Shown here one piece after another: positions 47,101-52,356 of a stretch of DNA of 64,000 bases; position 1 is the stretch's first letter; the number at the start of each line of letters is the position of its first letter. The notes beneath the pieces were generated by a model. That model saw only the letters and a program-made list of their open reading frames with translations, was not told the origin of the DNA and did not search any database. Source of the DNA: Spiribacter vilamensis (GTDB taxonomy: Bacteria; Pseudomonadota; Gammaproteobacteria; Nitrococcales; Nitrococcaceae). Position numbers and translations under genes: made by a program. The DNA is taken from the NCBI RefSeq assembly GCF_004217415.1, contig NZ_SHLI01000001.1, positions 1,879,239-1,943,238 of the forward strand, read 5' to 3'.

Positions 47101-48965
47101 TCGCCGACAATCACGCCGCGATGGAACGGGTTCGAGCGCTGCAGGGCAGCCTCGATGTGCTCGCCAATGGCGCTTCTGTGGGGGATGGCAAGGTCCGGGG
47201 TCGTCTACGGATCGACACCACTGTTGATCCGACGAATACACAGTCGCGGGATCCGGATACCTGGGCGGACCACAACGGGGCCACCATCGGATTCGATCAA
47301 CTCGTCAGCATGACGGATAGCGTGCACGTATTCTCGGGTTGGAATGTTCGTGGTGGATCCGCGGAAGCGGAAGTCGATGTCGTCCTTCTGGGGCAAGATG
47401 TGGTGTTTGACCGTGTAGAGGCTCGGACTCGCGACGTCGAGCTCCAGGCCGTTGAAGACGTTACTGGTCAGCGCGCCGTTTCCAAGCGAGATATCACTGT
47501 GGCGGCTGGTGGTTCCCTGCTGCTGGAATCCACCGACTTCGGTGGCGAGCTCTCCATGAAAGCCGGCCGAAACATCTTCGTGCGGACCGGTGACGATCTC
47601 GACCTGGAGCGGATTGTCGCGGGCAATAACGCTGAACTCTTCTCGGGGGGCGTTATTGATCTGACCTCTGTGAAAGCAGGCGGTATTGTCACGCTCGAAG
47701 CTGATGAGTCCATCACCATCGAGGAGGATATTGAGGCGGGTGGCCGCGTCAATGCCGTGTCCGGCGGCATGATGACCTTCGGCGGGAATATCACCGCAGG
47801 CGAGGGCATATCTCTTGATGCTGGGGGTTCTCTTGCCGGGCGCAACGTGACGGCGGGTGGTGACAGTTACCTTGCCGCGACTGGGACGCTTGATCTGGAA
47901 GACATCAACGTGGCCAGCGACGTCGGTCTGGATGCGCTTGATGACATCCATGTGGTCAACGTGGTCGCCGTCGGCAATCAGCTCATCGAAACCCGCGGCG
48001 CGTTGGACTTTACGGCCCTGAATGCCGGCGACAGCATCGATGCGCGTGCCACCGATGACATCAATGGTACAGAAATCACCGCAGGCGACGCTCTCACACT
48101 GTTTGCCGGTCTATCGAATTCTTCACGCACCCTTGTCGGCGCAGATGTGCGTGTGGACGAGGTGAGGGCAAACACCGCAGACCTGCGTGCTGGAGAAGAC
48201 CTCCTGAACAACGATGACGGAGCGATTCTCATCGATGTCGAGGCCGAGATTCGGTTTACGGGCCGTGACATATTCGCCGATATCAATCAGAGCGGTGCCG
48301 ACATCATGGTTTTCAACGTGGTCGGGCCTAACAATACGCTGGCTCGGGACGTCGACCTGGGCATCAACAGTGACGCGAGACTGGTAGGCGACCAGTTCCG
48401 TGCCAAGCGCGCAAGCGTTGATACCGCTAGTAGATACCTTCAGTTCGATCGAGGCCGAATCGGCGAAACCCTCGAGATTGAGACGGCCGAAATGGCTTTG
48501 ATGATGAATAACGTCTCGCCGCGGATCCAGCCGGTCGATGTGCAACTCTACGAGCCGGGCAACGATTTCCGCCTCGTGGTCTCTGACTCCTGGGCCTTCA
48601 CGGATGCTTACGTGAACTACTTCCGTCCCGGATTTGCGGTTACTTCGCCCAATCTTAGCGATAACCGTGCCGTTAACCGTAACGTGGATGGCCGCAGCGT
48701 CGAGAGCGATGCCAATCGCGATATCAGTCGCATGCTAGGCGCTGTGATAACCGACGAGGTGATCTCTACTGGCATGGTGCCCACGGTGGCTACGGCGGAT
48801 GCGGTTCAGGCTGAAGACCCGAACACGACCGCTCTGAATATGGGCGATTTGAGGACTGTTTCGGATAACAACGGTCTACGCCGGAGTGGTGCTGGCGAGA
48901 CAGCGGATACCTCGTCGATCGATCTCGACTTCTCCGACGCGGGGCAGGTTGTGGGCGGGAATTAA
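29124..48965 (+). CDS. Giant LktA-family filamentous adhesin, TpsA-type two-partner secretion exoprotein
   Basis: About 6,613 residues. The start at 29124 (AGGA 6 bp upstream) gives an extended signal region with RPTIAILAAMSACGYATRA. The TPS secretion domain (about residues 45-290) follows: NSAFNSFKHFRVVTGDTVDL, SNLVNLVHDSKAVIDGTVN and GHVVFADPHGIVVGASG, the wording of leukotoxin-LktA-type filamentous adhesins. The rest is a Gly-, Ala-, Asp-, Val- and Asn-rich beta-solenoid. It includes a run of about eleven ~53-residue repeats (GAGTAAVGG, near 1640-2200), acidic inserts near 1450-1510, 2350-2410 and 2785-2875, an aromatic-rich island (about 3920-4330) and six 127-residue repeats (about 5245-6000). 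I noticed no cysteine in the mature part when reading it. It should be exported through the TpsB encoded next and stay at or leave the surface. Adhesion or leukotoxin-like activity is unproven. Confidence 0.9.
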   Translation: MQKTTRLAGTASHTDVTGFPLDRPTIAILAAMSACGYATRATAEQLQTNLEIDGRTATTVTTDAGRTSVTTNTTQGNSAFNSFKHFRVVTGDTVDLHLPNGTSNLVNLVHDSKAVIDGTVNSLIEGAVGGHVVFADPHGIVVGASGTLNVGSLLLTTPTASFMDDLIDPGNHAINANAVQRLLDGQAPQNPTASVLVGGRINTSADIHLEGVNIEVSGEMHAATPGAQAALFEASVNTDGLEAADFASADGGDIVIGARHELGADTSVNIADTGSVHADGDIVVSARTSHHLAVGVAGGSSDVTVGGAITGDDVRLVAETNVVADLESGPDELADSTVAERFSGVTAFMEDLATQRPGELLLDGAIELFGSAAVTDGDARVELVQGADVTASGDVDVDANATRTINRPRTGSAVEQLGLGIAAAVQLGETSVIVRDGASIDASGDVAVRAASENSLLNAAEPKPEDGDQNAAVAGIAVSYADVTTEAVIESGASITARDVAVEADNQNAFTTTSKVEVDGDEGVAGVSFALSLVNTEANASLGTGLTGVRDISVLANTETTANTTTASGTIKDQPGTWDKIKEKVSDNAKEAVTDQAASLGTTLASKIPGLGDSITTSSNTGEPEQNRQDTESVASQIADKFRLSGALSIADTSQDSHASIANGTEIRADGDVTVLARVSDSGIRNSAQSAVAAATEDGNASVTTSAAVNWADHHHGATATVGDNGFIRAERLGVGSEVDIPLNLSDELQNVVDAENVFTSMDSFWDVTDVFSWFKDLNESRDLAGHLFNSTANSTGSAEKVGLAGSVNVFNADQTSTAWIGDGADIKVAAADATWTTDLGEDQQWSWSGPLAVDARKRVISINVAGNFGWLDFFGTGDTDDEDGTALGGAFNWTQYTGDTIAGIGDGALIEAEAISVEAEAFHQIVSLAPSAGKADQAALNGTFAISRMDTGTRASMAASADVTADRLTIDADETISVWTAAGAVAVSENIGIGAGVAVNDIATQSLAYVGDNRRDSPFLADPDSLTVAGAPAGGYLRVNELTVEAITAGQAGVFAVAGAAAVDSDDDSSNNDASGGGGSDNASLMQQGKGAITSRVGQVRDKAGDLAENIPLLNAATDEIRGKQDANRETPAEGNEINGSASAGSTDTSSTAGNQSKGSSPDIAASGSVGVNLTRQETRASVEGGTIAARDEDVAVATDIQAVNDTLMLGTAGAGSVIKAGGDDSSFQTALAGAVSLNILQNETVATLDDVMLQDAGDTRVESMSAGDQVALGLGLAMNLSGGDTSDTSFSAAGSASVNWTANSTEASVRDSDIAQAGDVDGNDAAMSVLAYDRTRIATGGGSLVSGGSAGVGAAFTLSNIGNTTDATVAGVDVDMGALGVRALTRNRILGAGAVGAFSDQEDSVSLAGTLVFNLINNTVDASIESSDGRDSSVITTGEVRVTAADLDEDVEEGLAHLNDLNASPDEDDVDFALNGLDVAIPDGGDADPSDDNFKPDYEYELPQNAADVASSGSAIVGIAGTLQAGRSDNVGASIALNTISNEYTARIDQADVDAGGDVSVDARDTGAILGVSIGAAVTSGDYAGMGSLSGNVIAGRTEAALEGGTLGADNLRVSGVSSANILSFAGNISGSAKAAGGAAAAINHTGGLGDEDQVSDALASQTIARVDNADVMLTGGAAVRGARQSRILSASISGEGAGKVSLGGSLNLNTHVDRTRAELVDSTLNASSLTVETGDDALNAGEIFAGSGQFGGAGKAAIGGSFTISTIESQRDALVRDSDITVANSAQVGSVYDADIINMAVGGGGAGTVAVGGSLVTATIAGHSRSRIQGGTITAGGVDVTAAGDSLRIISAAGNAQGAGTAAVGGALTVNTFATDRQAGLDGVTVMANNDINVLAGADTEINTGSGAGGGAGTAAVLGSATINTVVGSETASITGNSDITSTAGDLSVRANDGKRIIRSISGNVGGAGTAAVGGANVTNTLSGVREALVHGGSLDIAGSVSLASGGTATIDSIAASAAGAGTAAVTGSLALSTIDGAEDVILQDAAVSAASVKLSNTGDMAIRTASGNASFAGTAAVGGASSVNVMLNRRQALVTGSDLTLSGDLDVLTANNGSIQTLATSGGAAGTAAVGGALTVNVLESQLSAGLRASHINTDVSDWATTRNITVQAQENGSIDSVAGQVQVAETAAVGGTGAVNYLGNSVDAFVEGGDSANYRSTNMLVDAQSNAAIQTVALGASGANRAALAGSAAVNIMRTETTARIGRHGHDAAGDPDVEARNNVGVTATSNDIVRVAAGAASFATQGGAGSAGAIVNLVNSRTHAGIDGGTTRVNALALDPNDTLEVSAGNLEGDPQIGPGDDEELADNPDGFFTGSDDEASAFAGLGDLEFNPAADLAEETEEVTGLAVHASSTQQVGTVSSALAAAIPDISTFGIAGFAGAVLAGTNVVDGRTSAVVDGATINDNDAGNRAAQDVSVGASSHSLTVDYALSGAASTFAGAGVLAASVISRDTQAGLYNANIGNANNLDIFANATQEGTSVSLAAALGGVGAGGTFAAVTLLGETSAGVRNVTADVNAINVDARNDRAVNLHSGAISIGAVGLSGSFTFSLVDGAVDAFIEGDGNGSTDIDTNGGDVRVNAETDTTLFNNVLGAGAGAGAISGAAALNVVNNATRARVQGANLGDQDSRIGSLAIDASETVGASTIAGSASAGLIAGAGSVNVLVMQSNLSAELADSDVIANGDVGVAARRGVRARQIAAAGAVGDTALTGGLALAVLGSGNTVYVDEDGNTYDPGEDLDYGDDGTLSLFDDVLSADTLASDDSDEKDASHRFQFDITDSETGDTERVDLFGDVAGQGDPILDESEQQGLNGQTNQSSSADLDNGGGHKTTARIRSSRVDTFGDVAVKADERLHTAQFTGAVAVANTAAVGGAAGMLFSYANVGASIDGQSTVNAGDAVAVDAATGSFENENDSVEQEVLTGQGAVGLGLGAAVAVAQLNNQVAAQINGDITAADAIDLGARDLSSLSVEADGVTIGGLGAAGVVVGYGGRNTDVISAVGGGSMLQARAVNIDALSGGGVGVDGLAAAGGIVGSGVGVGVVAEDQGTVNARIGAGSDVTADDTIAVDAVSDTEVSTKAEGIAVAGGVGIGVSVASATLGADVISEIGDSADITTYGDLDVTARLGAQRDSRGDSPNVRAESIAAGGGIIAGANATVATVNTNADVTASIGDGVLLPDGDVTVDATRSSAQEVGVTGVSAGIVAAGANLAYAQSGGATVAELGRNAWTNADRTGDVTVRADGQDVNVTDVLAGSGGVASAQAATSEITTGTTTRATLGSGQGGQQPRLDAGDVRVLAKHEDRFAASVDAFQAAVAGMSGAAATTRLGSSVESGLGDGVQIQANNLTMDAHNVIQQIGDGNSVQAGSGGVAAGSAVSHGLAITGSDGLGSSNTRVRVGDGVAVLAEAGGEDGSGQVELNAHNAVTIRDDVLLDTGGGISGASAETVLVGQMATDVTVGDGTTWHADDRIEAAAWGRYLTRMRSQAKTYGGVSIVGGTSNVYMMVDEAIALGRDTSMSSFGVINLTTGESPQGRQDSRFELNSRTNVYNYNALPLDTSANALARLKHSGAVNIGQGSDLTSARDVRLAAYDGARRVTASGRAHNPYLDALSIVSGNSSTDVNGDTSVTLSGNVEAGFLAKRSLDISASGDVSASDDGLIFRDYRFVPSDIIESEEGSKLASDEETDGLQIMPIFAAAGSVIVHGDQIGIDGSADLTARGGPEVRVSNASEQSIVIEGIEIADRTGGDVRATGRGNLDGLSGLDVNAIDAGVEPQVVLENTFDASAPGAGDASPDIVVTGAISNPLGRVDITNVSGDYIQGADVTAREISANVPQGSFIISELGGTWQSQGSPAAIWRSEEYLPSGERYAVYLLASTQYNISGDNSELRSQNGTYGAGRSVHFFNLSNDYNPNEYSEEEATTNHFSDGHYQMLHDGGSYLRVRRVNSRPTYSSRSGDVANANADPIAAGGSIFVEAEYIDVNGRIVSGERRDQLGIHLTEDNVATLRGLNPNETAVFAGGRILDKNNLDAELESVSGPDGRRPMLAQYDAADDEITLYNVSRPSGANVVLKGRIMSTSTHGAIEVNNGYLDVDVRNDSDANLVINNIDTGDDQVANIRIEDRQRNQTTWYRYELGGDVEVRRGYGTGGEWDSANLVTTGSRDDHWGYNPENGMRYEWKRRARVERSVISGDSWWDYGVTNWRFVDSNGNTEQDNPWSVISERVTTGNSSNTPRFEQRVTGSGISRKNLNVSHGRDYGQGEDSDGDALNWQYRVIRGGTLTSTSSVSADNPIDIQFSGNDAGNIRIESAGDVRLAGSLRNISGETRLEVGGGITRAEQASIRTRDLTLLADSDIGSEARGINATLEGGGIVEMASQSGDIRADLQGADVELKRLHAGQGRDVDLSAAGAIVAIDGAGTGPVVRGRSISLESTSGRVGDADQRLAVQLDGATTTATPGERGHLDVSAADDVHVSAPDGDLFIGRINAGGDVTLEADGIYNASTEELAASVDSDELEALWESIGLFGDGAQASADRTVQAYETRVERWYNEYFQLVQLAGDATDLDNLTLDEAGRAVLRQRAGDFWLTQQMAVENGRVAYTQAQQATIEQRASEVAGVGITDAGVDAYAAFRIQDITARLGDADGVDADTLLTNDFESGWGYTATEAERDHLTAGADGWSEQRLRNAINASALVSAPEVTLRDDPNINGRSVSLTAGNEIGQNIESRRIALGGNLNDDERALLITAGPGDVKEVLDAGGAIEALDVSRRDLLQVNVLESFDAMAQGNVYIGADGDLPIHEVRSHERDVRLLTNSSLLGNSDEATVRAGRDIFLSAGSGRIAGAQNGALGVDARHGAVRLASAGGDVLLEDTSDEGLSIGQINAGGLTRLISDHGVNAVDNAAGGLDEFDINTGSLDFVVKGDADGGGRALRLQMGDNGTLTGGVTGDVSLKATSGGIRFGELTVGGALSADSDLGGIRFTAATNVSNDINVTANGEVSFGNDGALKAEDGNINLLSSFLLMDRGAVIDASRAVSLVTTGDMVIADVIGSRDDVTDPAITATAGGNIHAAANNSRLRSDNATVVLGAEKGIGAADQAVRVDAERIDAGADDGAIYLQLLRAGEGGDVRANNGAVDLTDAGAGIRLDGIIATGDINMNAGGDADLGVVTSTQGGGYLNSAATLDLNRLDITDTATLNARSLSLENGLVGGDLIAATTGDQVYGTVHTEGDIDLRTTGGGDVTYTQLTGNGGLAMDVAGTVTADVVDATAPVTRGTLAFDKAITLDAGEDMLLGDVISADSNVVVTDADNVAIEDLDAGANATLNAQTLSLENGLVGGNLIATTTGDQVYGMVQTEGDMDLTTTSDGDVTYTRLTGDSRLSMDANGKVTAELIDAQAGVTRGTLAFDRAIDINTGVDMLLGAISSASEDVRLTAGKHAGIERLNAAAGASLNARSLSLEQGMVGDDLIATTTSDQVYGSVHTNGQMELETTGTGDVTYTELTGNGELATDVAGTLTADVVDATAPVTRGTLAFGESIAIDVGLDTNLGTIRSDEENVIVTAGDRAGIELLDAAADTTLDARSLSVEEGTVGGDLTATTAADQVYGSVHTNGQMELETTDTGTVAYNQLTGDDVLSMEVAGSVRANVVKPNDEVTRGLLEFDKAITLEAGEDILLGDVTSTDSNVVVTDADNVAIEDLDAGANATLTAQTLSLENGLVGGDLTAITSGNQLYGSVHTDGRMELETTGTGDVLYTKLTGNGELAMDVAGAITANVVDANAPVTRGTLNFDKAIDINTGVDMLLGSVSSASEGVSMTAGNHAGIERLDAAAGANLNAWSLSLEQGTVGHDLIATTTSDQLYGSVHTNGQMELETTATGDITYRKLTGNGELAMGVAGTVTADVVDANAAVTRGALTFDKAVAIDAGVDTDLGTVSSTTADVTVIADNHAAMERVRALQGSLDVLANGASVGDGKVRGRLRIDTTVDPTNTQSRDPDTWADHNGATIGFDQLVSMTDSVHVFSGWNVRGGSAEAEVDVVLLGQDVVFDRVEARTRDVELQAVEDVTGQRAVSKRDITVAAGGSLLLESTDFGGELSMKAGRNIFVRTGDDLDLERIVAGNNAELFSGGVIDLTSVKAGGIVTLEADESITIEEDIEAGGRVNAVSGGMMTFGGNITAGEGISLDAGGSLAGRNVTAGGDSYLAATGTLDLEDINVASDVGLDALDDIHVVNVVAVGNQLIETRGALDFTALNAGDSIDARATDDINGTEITAGDALTLFAGLSNSSRTLVGADVRVDEVRANTADLRAGEDLLNNDDGAILIDVEAEIRFTGRDIFADINQSGADIMVFNVVGPNNTLARDVDLGINSDARLVGDQFRAKRASVDTASRYLQFDRGRIGETLEIETAEMALMMNNVSPRIQPVDVQLYEPGNDFRLVVSDSWAFTDAYVNYFRPGFAVTSPNLSDNRAVNRNVDGRSVESDANRDISRMLGAVITDEVISTGMVPTVATADAVQAEDPNTTALNMGDLRTVSDNNGLRRSGAGETADTSSIDLDFSDAGQVVGGN
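34200..35740 (+). repeat. Degenerate ~53-residue coding repeats in the adhesin (GAGTAAVGG type)
   Basis: A segment reading G-A-G-T/K-A-A-V-G-G, followed by a short beta-strand ending in NT or ST, recurs near 34220, 34387, 34547, 34707, 34863, 35031, 35191, 35346 and 35505, with a further relative near 35690. The spacing is 155-168 bp. Copies differ in sequence but keep the pattern, as expected for old solenoid duplications. Confidence 0.75.
44860..47130 (+). repeat. Six 381-bp (127-residue) tandem coding repeats in the adhesin
   Basis: The landmark encoding SLSLENG/EQG occurs at 44881, 45262, 45643, 46024, 46405 and 46786, exactly 381 bp apart. Each unit carries LYGSVHTNGQMELETT-like, LTGNGELAMDVAG and VTRGTLAFDKAI segments. 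Units 2 and 5, and units 3 and 6, are the closest pairs, which points to duplication of a three-unit block (1143 bp). Confidence 0.9.
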
Positions 48966-50635
48966 TGGATCTTCCCGTGCAATGGAGGCATCTACGGACC
49001 TCTCTGGTTACCTCGCTTGGGATCCTGGCTGTTGTAATCGGTGTTGCTGCACCGGTTTTCGCTCAACAGAATCCCTCTCCGCCTGATGCTGGTTTTCTCC
49101 AGGAAGGCCTGCAACAAGAGCTGAATCGACGCGATGAACAGCGGCTTGAGCGTGAGCGCCTGGAGGATGGTCCGGTAATCGACGGGGCCGATCCAAGCGG
49201 CGATGGCAAGCTGCCGGAGACGAACGATTTTTTCGTGCTGAATGCCATCGAATTCAATGATTCCTATTTTCTCTCCGAGGAGCGCTTACAGCGCATCGCC
49301 AGTACATATGTTGATCGGCGGGTGAGTTTCGCCGCTCTCAATCGGATGATTGGGAGAGTAAACGACCTCTATGCCACCGAGGGAATCGTTACCGCCCGTG
49401 CCATTATTCCGCCTCAGCGTATCCAGGACGGTGTTCTTCGCGTCCAACTCGTAGAGGGTCGAGTCGGTGAGGTGGAGATATCTGGCCAGCAGCACGTCAG
49501 CGGGGAGTACGTGCGCAGCCGTATTACTTCGTTGGAGGGTGGGGAGGTCCTCGACGTGATCGCCTTACGTGAGTCCATCACCCGACTCAACCGCACTGAA
49601 GAGCTCCGCGCCGGCGCATCGTTGAGGGCAGGTGAAGAGCCGGGAGAGACTGATATTCGCCTGCAGGTGCAGGAGCCTCCCCGTTACACAGCTTCAGTAT
49701 TCGCTGATAACCATGGCTCGGGGAGCACGGGCGATCAGCGTGTCGGTGTCAATTTAGGGATGTTCAGCCCGTTCGGTTTTGGCGATCGCCTCACGCTCTT
49801 GGCTCTTAGCTCTGGAGGTGCTCGTAACGCCTCGATCGCTTATCAATTCCCAGTCAACCGCCGCGCCGGACGACTGGAAGTCCGACAGACCCAGGGGAGT
49901 ATAGAGATCATCGAGGGGCCTTTCAGCGATCTGAGTGTCGAAGGCGAATCCAGCACCTCGCAGGTGAAGTTCGATCAGCCTTTGTTGCGAACCGATTCTT
50001 TATGGCGCGATTTCACCTTGAGCGCGAGCCGCAGTGATTCCGAAACCACGATAGTGGGGCAGTCGCTGAGCGAGTTCACGACTGACCGCATTAGCGCCGG
50101 ATTACGTTTCACTGGCTTCTTGCCAGACAAACAGTGGACGTTTCGCCAAGGCTTTGAGTACGCGCAGATCGAAGACGTATTGGGTACCGGGCGTAACTAC
50201 TGGTTTCTCGAAGGTGCAGGCAGCTTCAACGCTATAACCACCGAAGACATCCTGCTAACGCTACGTGGTTCCTGGCAGTGGAGTCGCGATGACGCGGTGC
50301 CCTCGCCGCTGCTGTTTCAGGCAGGTGGGCCTAGCAGTGTGCGCGGCTATTCGCAGGGTGCACTCGCTGGCGCCCGGGGTTACTACGCGAATATAGAGGC
50401 CCGTTACCAGGGTCTCCAACGACTGGTTCCGCTCGCATTCTTCGACTACGGCTATATCAACGACACCAGCCCTGACAGCGAGTCTGCATTTAGTCTTGGG
50501 GTTGGCATGGGCTGGCAAGGCCCGTCCTGGTTGAGCGCTGAAGTCGCGATAGGCGTTCCGCTACGCGATGTCGAGGCCGATCAGGACGCCTATCTAATCC
50601 AGGCCACTATCTCCGCGAACTGGAGTGGTGGATGA
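48965..50635 (+). CDS. Two-partner secretion outer-membrane transporter, ShlB/FhaC/HecB family (TpsB)
   Basis: This 556-residue protein has a signal peptide (LGILAVVIGVAAPVFA) and a Gln-, Arg- and Glu-rich linker. POTRA modules follow (FVLNAIEFNDSYFLSEERL; GVLRVQLVEGRVGEVEISG), then a 16-strand-type barrel. The conserved loop-6 motif VRGY lies in PSSVRGYSQGALAG near residue 458, and the C-terminal strand ends in a Trp-rich ISANWSGG. TpsB proteins recognise the TPS domain of their partner in the periplasm and thread it across the outer membrane. The ATG overlaps the adhesin stop by one base (TAATG), so the pair is coupled. It is followed immediately by the SapC-family gene. Confidence 0.93.
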   Translation: MDLPVQWRHLRTSLVTSLGILAVVIGVAAPVFAQQNPSPPDAGFLQEGLQQELNRRDEQRLERERLEDGPVIDGADPSGDGKLPETNDFFVLNAIEFNDSYFLSEERLQRIASTYVDRRVSFAALNRMIGRVNDLYATEGIVTARAIIPPQRIQDGVLRVQLVEGRVGEVEISGQQHVSGEYVRSRITSLEGGEVLDVIALRESITRLNRTEELRAGASLRAGEEPGETDIRLQVQEPPRYTASVFADNHGSGSTGDQRVGVNLGMFSPFGFGDRLTLLALSSGGARNASIAYQFPVNRRAGRLEVRQTQGSIEIIEGPFSDLSVEGESSTSQVKFDQPLLRTDSLWRDFTLSASRSDSETTIVGQSLSEFTTDRISAGLRFTGFLPDKQWTFRQGFEYAQIEDVLGTGRNYWFLEGAGSFNAITTEDILLTLRGSWQWSRDDAVPSPLLFQAGGPSSVRGYSQGALAGARGYYANIEARYQGLQRLVPLAFFDYGYINDTSPDSESAFSLGVGMGWQGPSWLSAEVAIGVPLRDVEADQDAYLIQATISANWSGG

Positions 50636-50663
50636 CAAGCAATTAAAATACCAAGAGGTCTTC

Positions 50664-51455
50664 ATGCTGTTGTACAACCAGATTATCCCCCTGAATAAAG
50701 ACAAACATCGTCGTCTACGCCTTAATTCGGCGGATGGCGATACCGCCTTTGCCGCCAAAACCCATTACGTGCCGGTGGCCGCAACTGAGTTCTTTCAGGC
50801 GAGTCGCGATTATCCGCTGATCTTCGCTGGTGACACGGACGGTGGCCCTGTGGCGCTGCTCGGGCTGCGGGAGAATGAGAATCTGTTCAGTGGCAAGAAT
50901 GGCGACTGGGCTGCCAACACCTATGTGCCGGCGTTTGTGCGTCGTTATCCGTTTGTGCTCGCTAAAGGTGACGAGGGTGACAACTTTACCGTCTGCTTCG
51001 ACGAGAGTTATCCCGCTTTCAATAGTAACGAAGGCGAGGCTCTGTTTGAGGAAAACGGTAAATACACCGTATTCCTCAACCGTATTATCGACTTTTTGCA
51101 GCAATACCGCGCTGAAATGCTGCAGACAACAGCGCTTGTTGAGCGTTTGAACGCGCTTGATCTGCTTATTCAGCGAGACCTTGAGATCACCACCCGCAAC
51201 GGGGAACGCTTCTCCCTGCGAGGTTTCCGCGTAGTGGATGAAGAGCGGCTTCGTACCCTCGCCGATGGCAAGGTCGGTGAGCTCGTGCGAGAGGGCTACA
51301 TGGGGTGGATCTATGCTCACCTTGTTTCGCTTAACAACCTTGCCCGCCTCGGCGAACGCTTACCCGCTAGCGTAGACGTTGATAACACTCGTCCGGATGG
51401 CGAGGGCGCTAATACGGAAACGGAACCGGAAGTGACGGACGAAGTGCAATCGTAA
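50664..51455 (+). CDS. SapC family protein
   Basis: This 263-residue protein begins MLLYNQIIPLNKDKHRRLRL. It then has THYVPVAATEFFQASRDYPLIF, AANTYVPAFVRRYPFVLAKG, VCFDESYPAFNSNEGEALF and LVREGYMGWIYAHLVSLNNL, the typical course of SapC proteins (named from a Campylobacter S-layer locus). AAGAGG lies 5 bp before the ATG at 50664; an upstream GTG at 50625 is less likely. It has no signal peptide, so it is probably cytosolic. It sits 28 bp after tpsB and is probably in the same operon. SapC genes are usually of unknown role; here it may help regulate, modify or export the giant adhesin. Confidence 0.85.
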   Translation: MLLYNQIIPLNKDKHRRLRLNSADGDTAFAAKTHYVPVAATEFFQASRDYPLIFAGDTDGGPVALLGLRENENLFSGKNGDWAANTYVPAFVRRYPFVLAKGDEGDNFTVCFDESYPAFNSNEGEALFEENGKYTVFLNRIIDFLQQYRAEMLQTTALVERLNALDLLIQRDLEITTRNGERFSLRGFRVVDEERLRTLADGKVGELVREGYMGWIYAHLVSLNNLARLGERLPASVDVDNTRPDGEGANTETEPEVTDEVQS

Positions 51456-51481
51456 CGAAAAGAGGCGATGGCGGACTGTTC

Positions 51482-51664
51482 GTGCGTTACTTTCAATTAC
51501 CGCCTACGAGCGATCATGTTCAGATGGCATTTCCGTCCGTTTTTCTCGATGCCATGGACGAACACGAACTCTCCCTCGAGCTGCGGGTTCGTGATTGGAT
51601 GCGAACCGCGTCGGCTGAGTCTGTCGCTGGTCTAAGGGCCTATCCGTCGCCTGGGTGCGGTTGA
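51482..51664 (+). CDS. Short open frame of unknown status
   Basis: A 60-codon frame begins at GTG 51482 with a protein-like stretch (FPSVFLDAMDEHELSLELRV), then turns into a sequence with no obvious structure and ends inside the 3' end of the convergent RES gene. I do not recognise it, there is no clear ribosome-binding site, and it may be the remnant of a longer gene. A second overlapping frame starts at 51468. Treat as doubtful. Confidence 0.2.
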   Translation: MRYFQLPPTSDHVQMAFPSVFLDAMDEHELSLELRVRDWMRTASAESVAGLRAYPSPGCG

Positions 51665-52353
51665 ACACCGCTTTCGGATAACTTGATGACATCGGTGATC
51701 GTCTGGCCGTCCCAATGATAGCCGTAGTGCTGCGTCTGGATCGCCGGCGGGACGAGACACCGGGGACGGAATACTGCCGCACAGACGCCCTCGGGATCCC
51801 GCACGCTCGGGTAACGGATTCCATCCTCGCCGCTCTGACGGGCCTCGAGACCGAAGGCCTGGGCGGCCGTATAGCTGTGGGGGTCGCACAGCGCCGCAAC
51901 ATCCGGTGCGCCCTCGATATCAATCAGATCAGCGATGAGTTCCGCCTCGTACAGACGCATCTCGAGCATCTGCGGCGGTTCGTCGGACCGTCTCATGAAG
52001 CGCTCGCGGTGGTAGACCGTCTCACGGATCGCCGTGGCGGTGGACGTGGCGCAGTAGTAAACGCCGAATGACCCGTCCGTGAATCGCGATCCATCGGCCG
52101 GCCGGTGCGTGAACGCCGCCATAATTGGCGTACTCCCGTGTCCGACGACACGCTCGCTCTGTGGCACAAGCGTGATGTCGCCGATCTCGTCGCGTAGCCG
52201 AGGGTTCGTTAGCCCCTCGAGATCCTGCACGGCCTCAAGATCCGCGGGGTCGGTCACCCGGTCGAAAAGCGTGACCGGCGGGAACCGCGAGGAGACCACG
52301 CGATAGGCCGGCGTCCAGTGTTCATGCCGCTGCGGCGCATCCTCCAGCCGCAC
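51640..52353 (-). CDS. RES-domain toxin (predicted NAD+-degrading)
   Basis: This 237-residue protein has the RES fold markers. The arginine of PAYRVVSSRFPP is near residue 18. FGVYYCATSTATAIRETVYH carries the key glutamate near residue 111, and a later serine-containing segment closes the pocket. RES toxins are ADP-ribosyltransferase-like enzymes that deplete NAD+, and they are neutralised by Xre-type antitoxins with a DUF2384 domain. The antitoxin lies 3 bp upstream on the same strand, the usual order for this class. The protein is acidic and slightly longer than many family members. Confidence 0.85.
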   Translation of the reverse strand: MRLEDAPQRHEHWTPAYRVVSSRFPPVTLFDRVTDPADLEAVQDLEGLTNPRLRDEIGDITLVPQSERVVGHGSTPIMAAFTHRPADGSRFTDGSFGVYYCATSTATAIRETVYHRERFMRRSDEPPQMLEMRLYEAELIADLIDIEGAPDVAALCDPHSYTAAQAFGLEARQSGEDGIRYPSVRDPEGVCAAVFRPRCLVPPAIQTQHYGYHWDGQTITDVIKLSESGVQPHPGDG

Positions 52354-52356
52354 CAG

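Noticed and set aside
44860..47130. Assembly duplication as the cause of the six adhesin repeats
   Set aside because: Units differ by scattered substitutions and in an ordered pattern, and the frame is kept throughout, so a simple assembly error is unlikely. Long reads would settle it.
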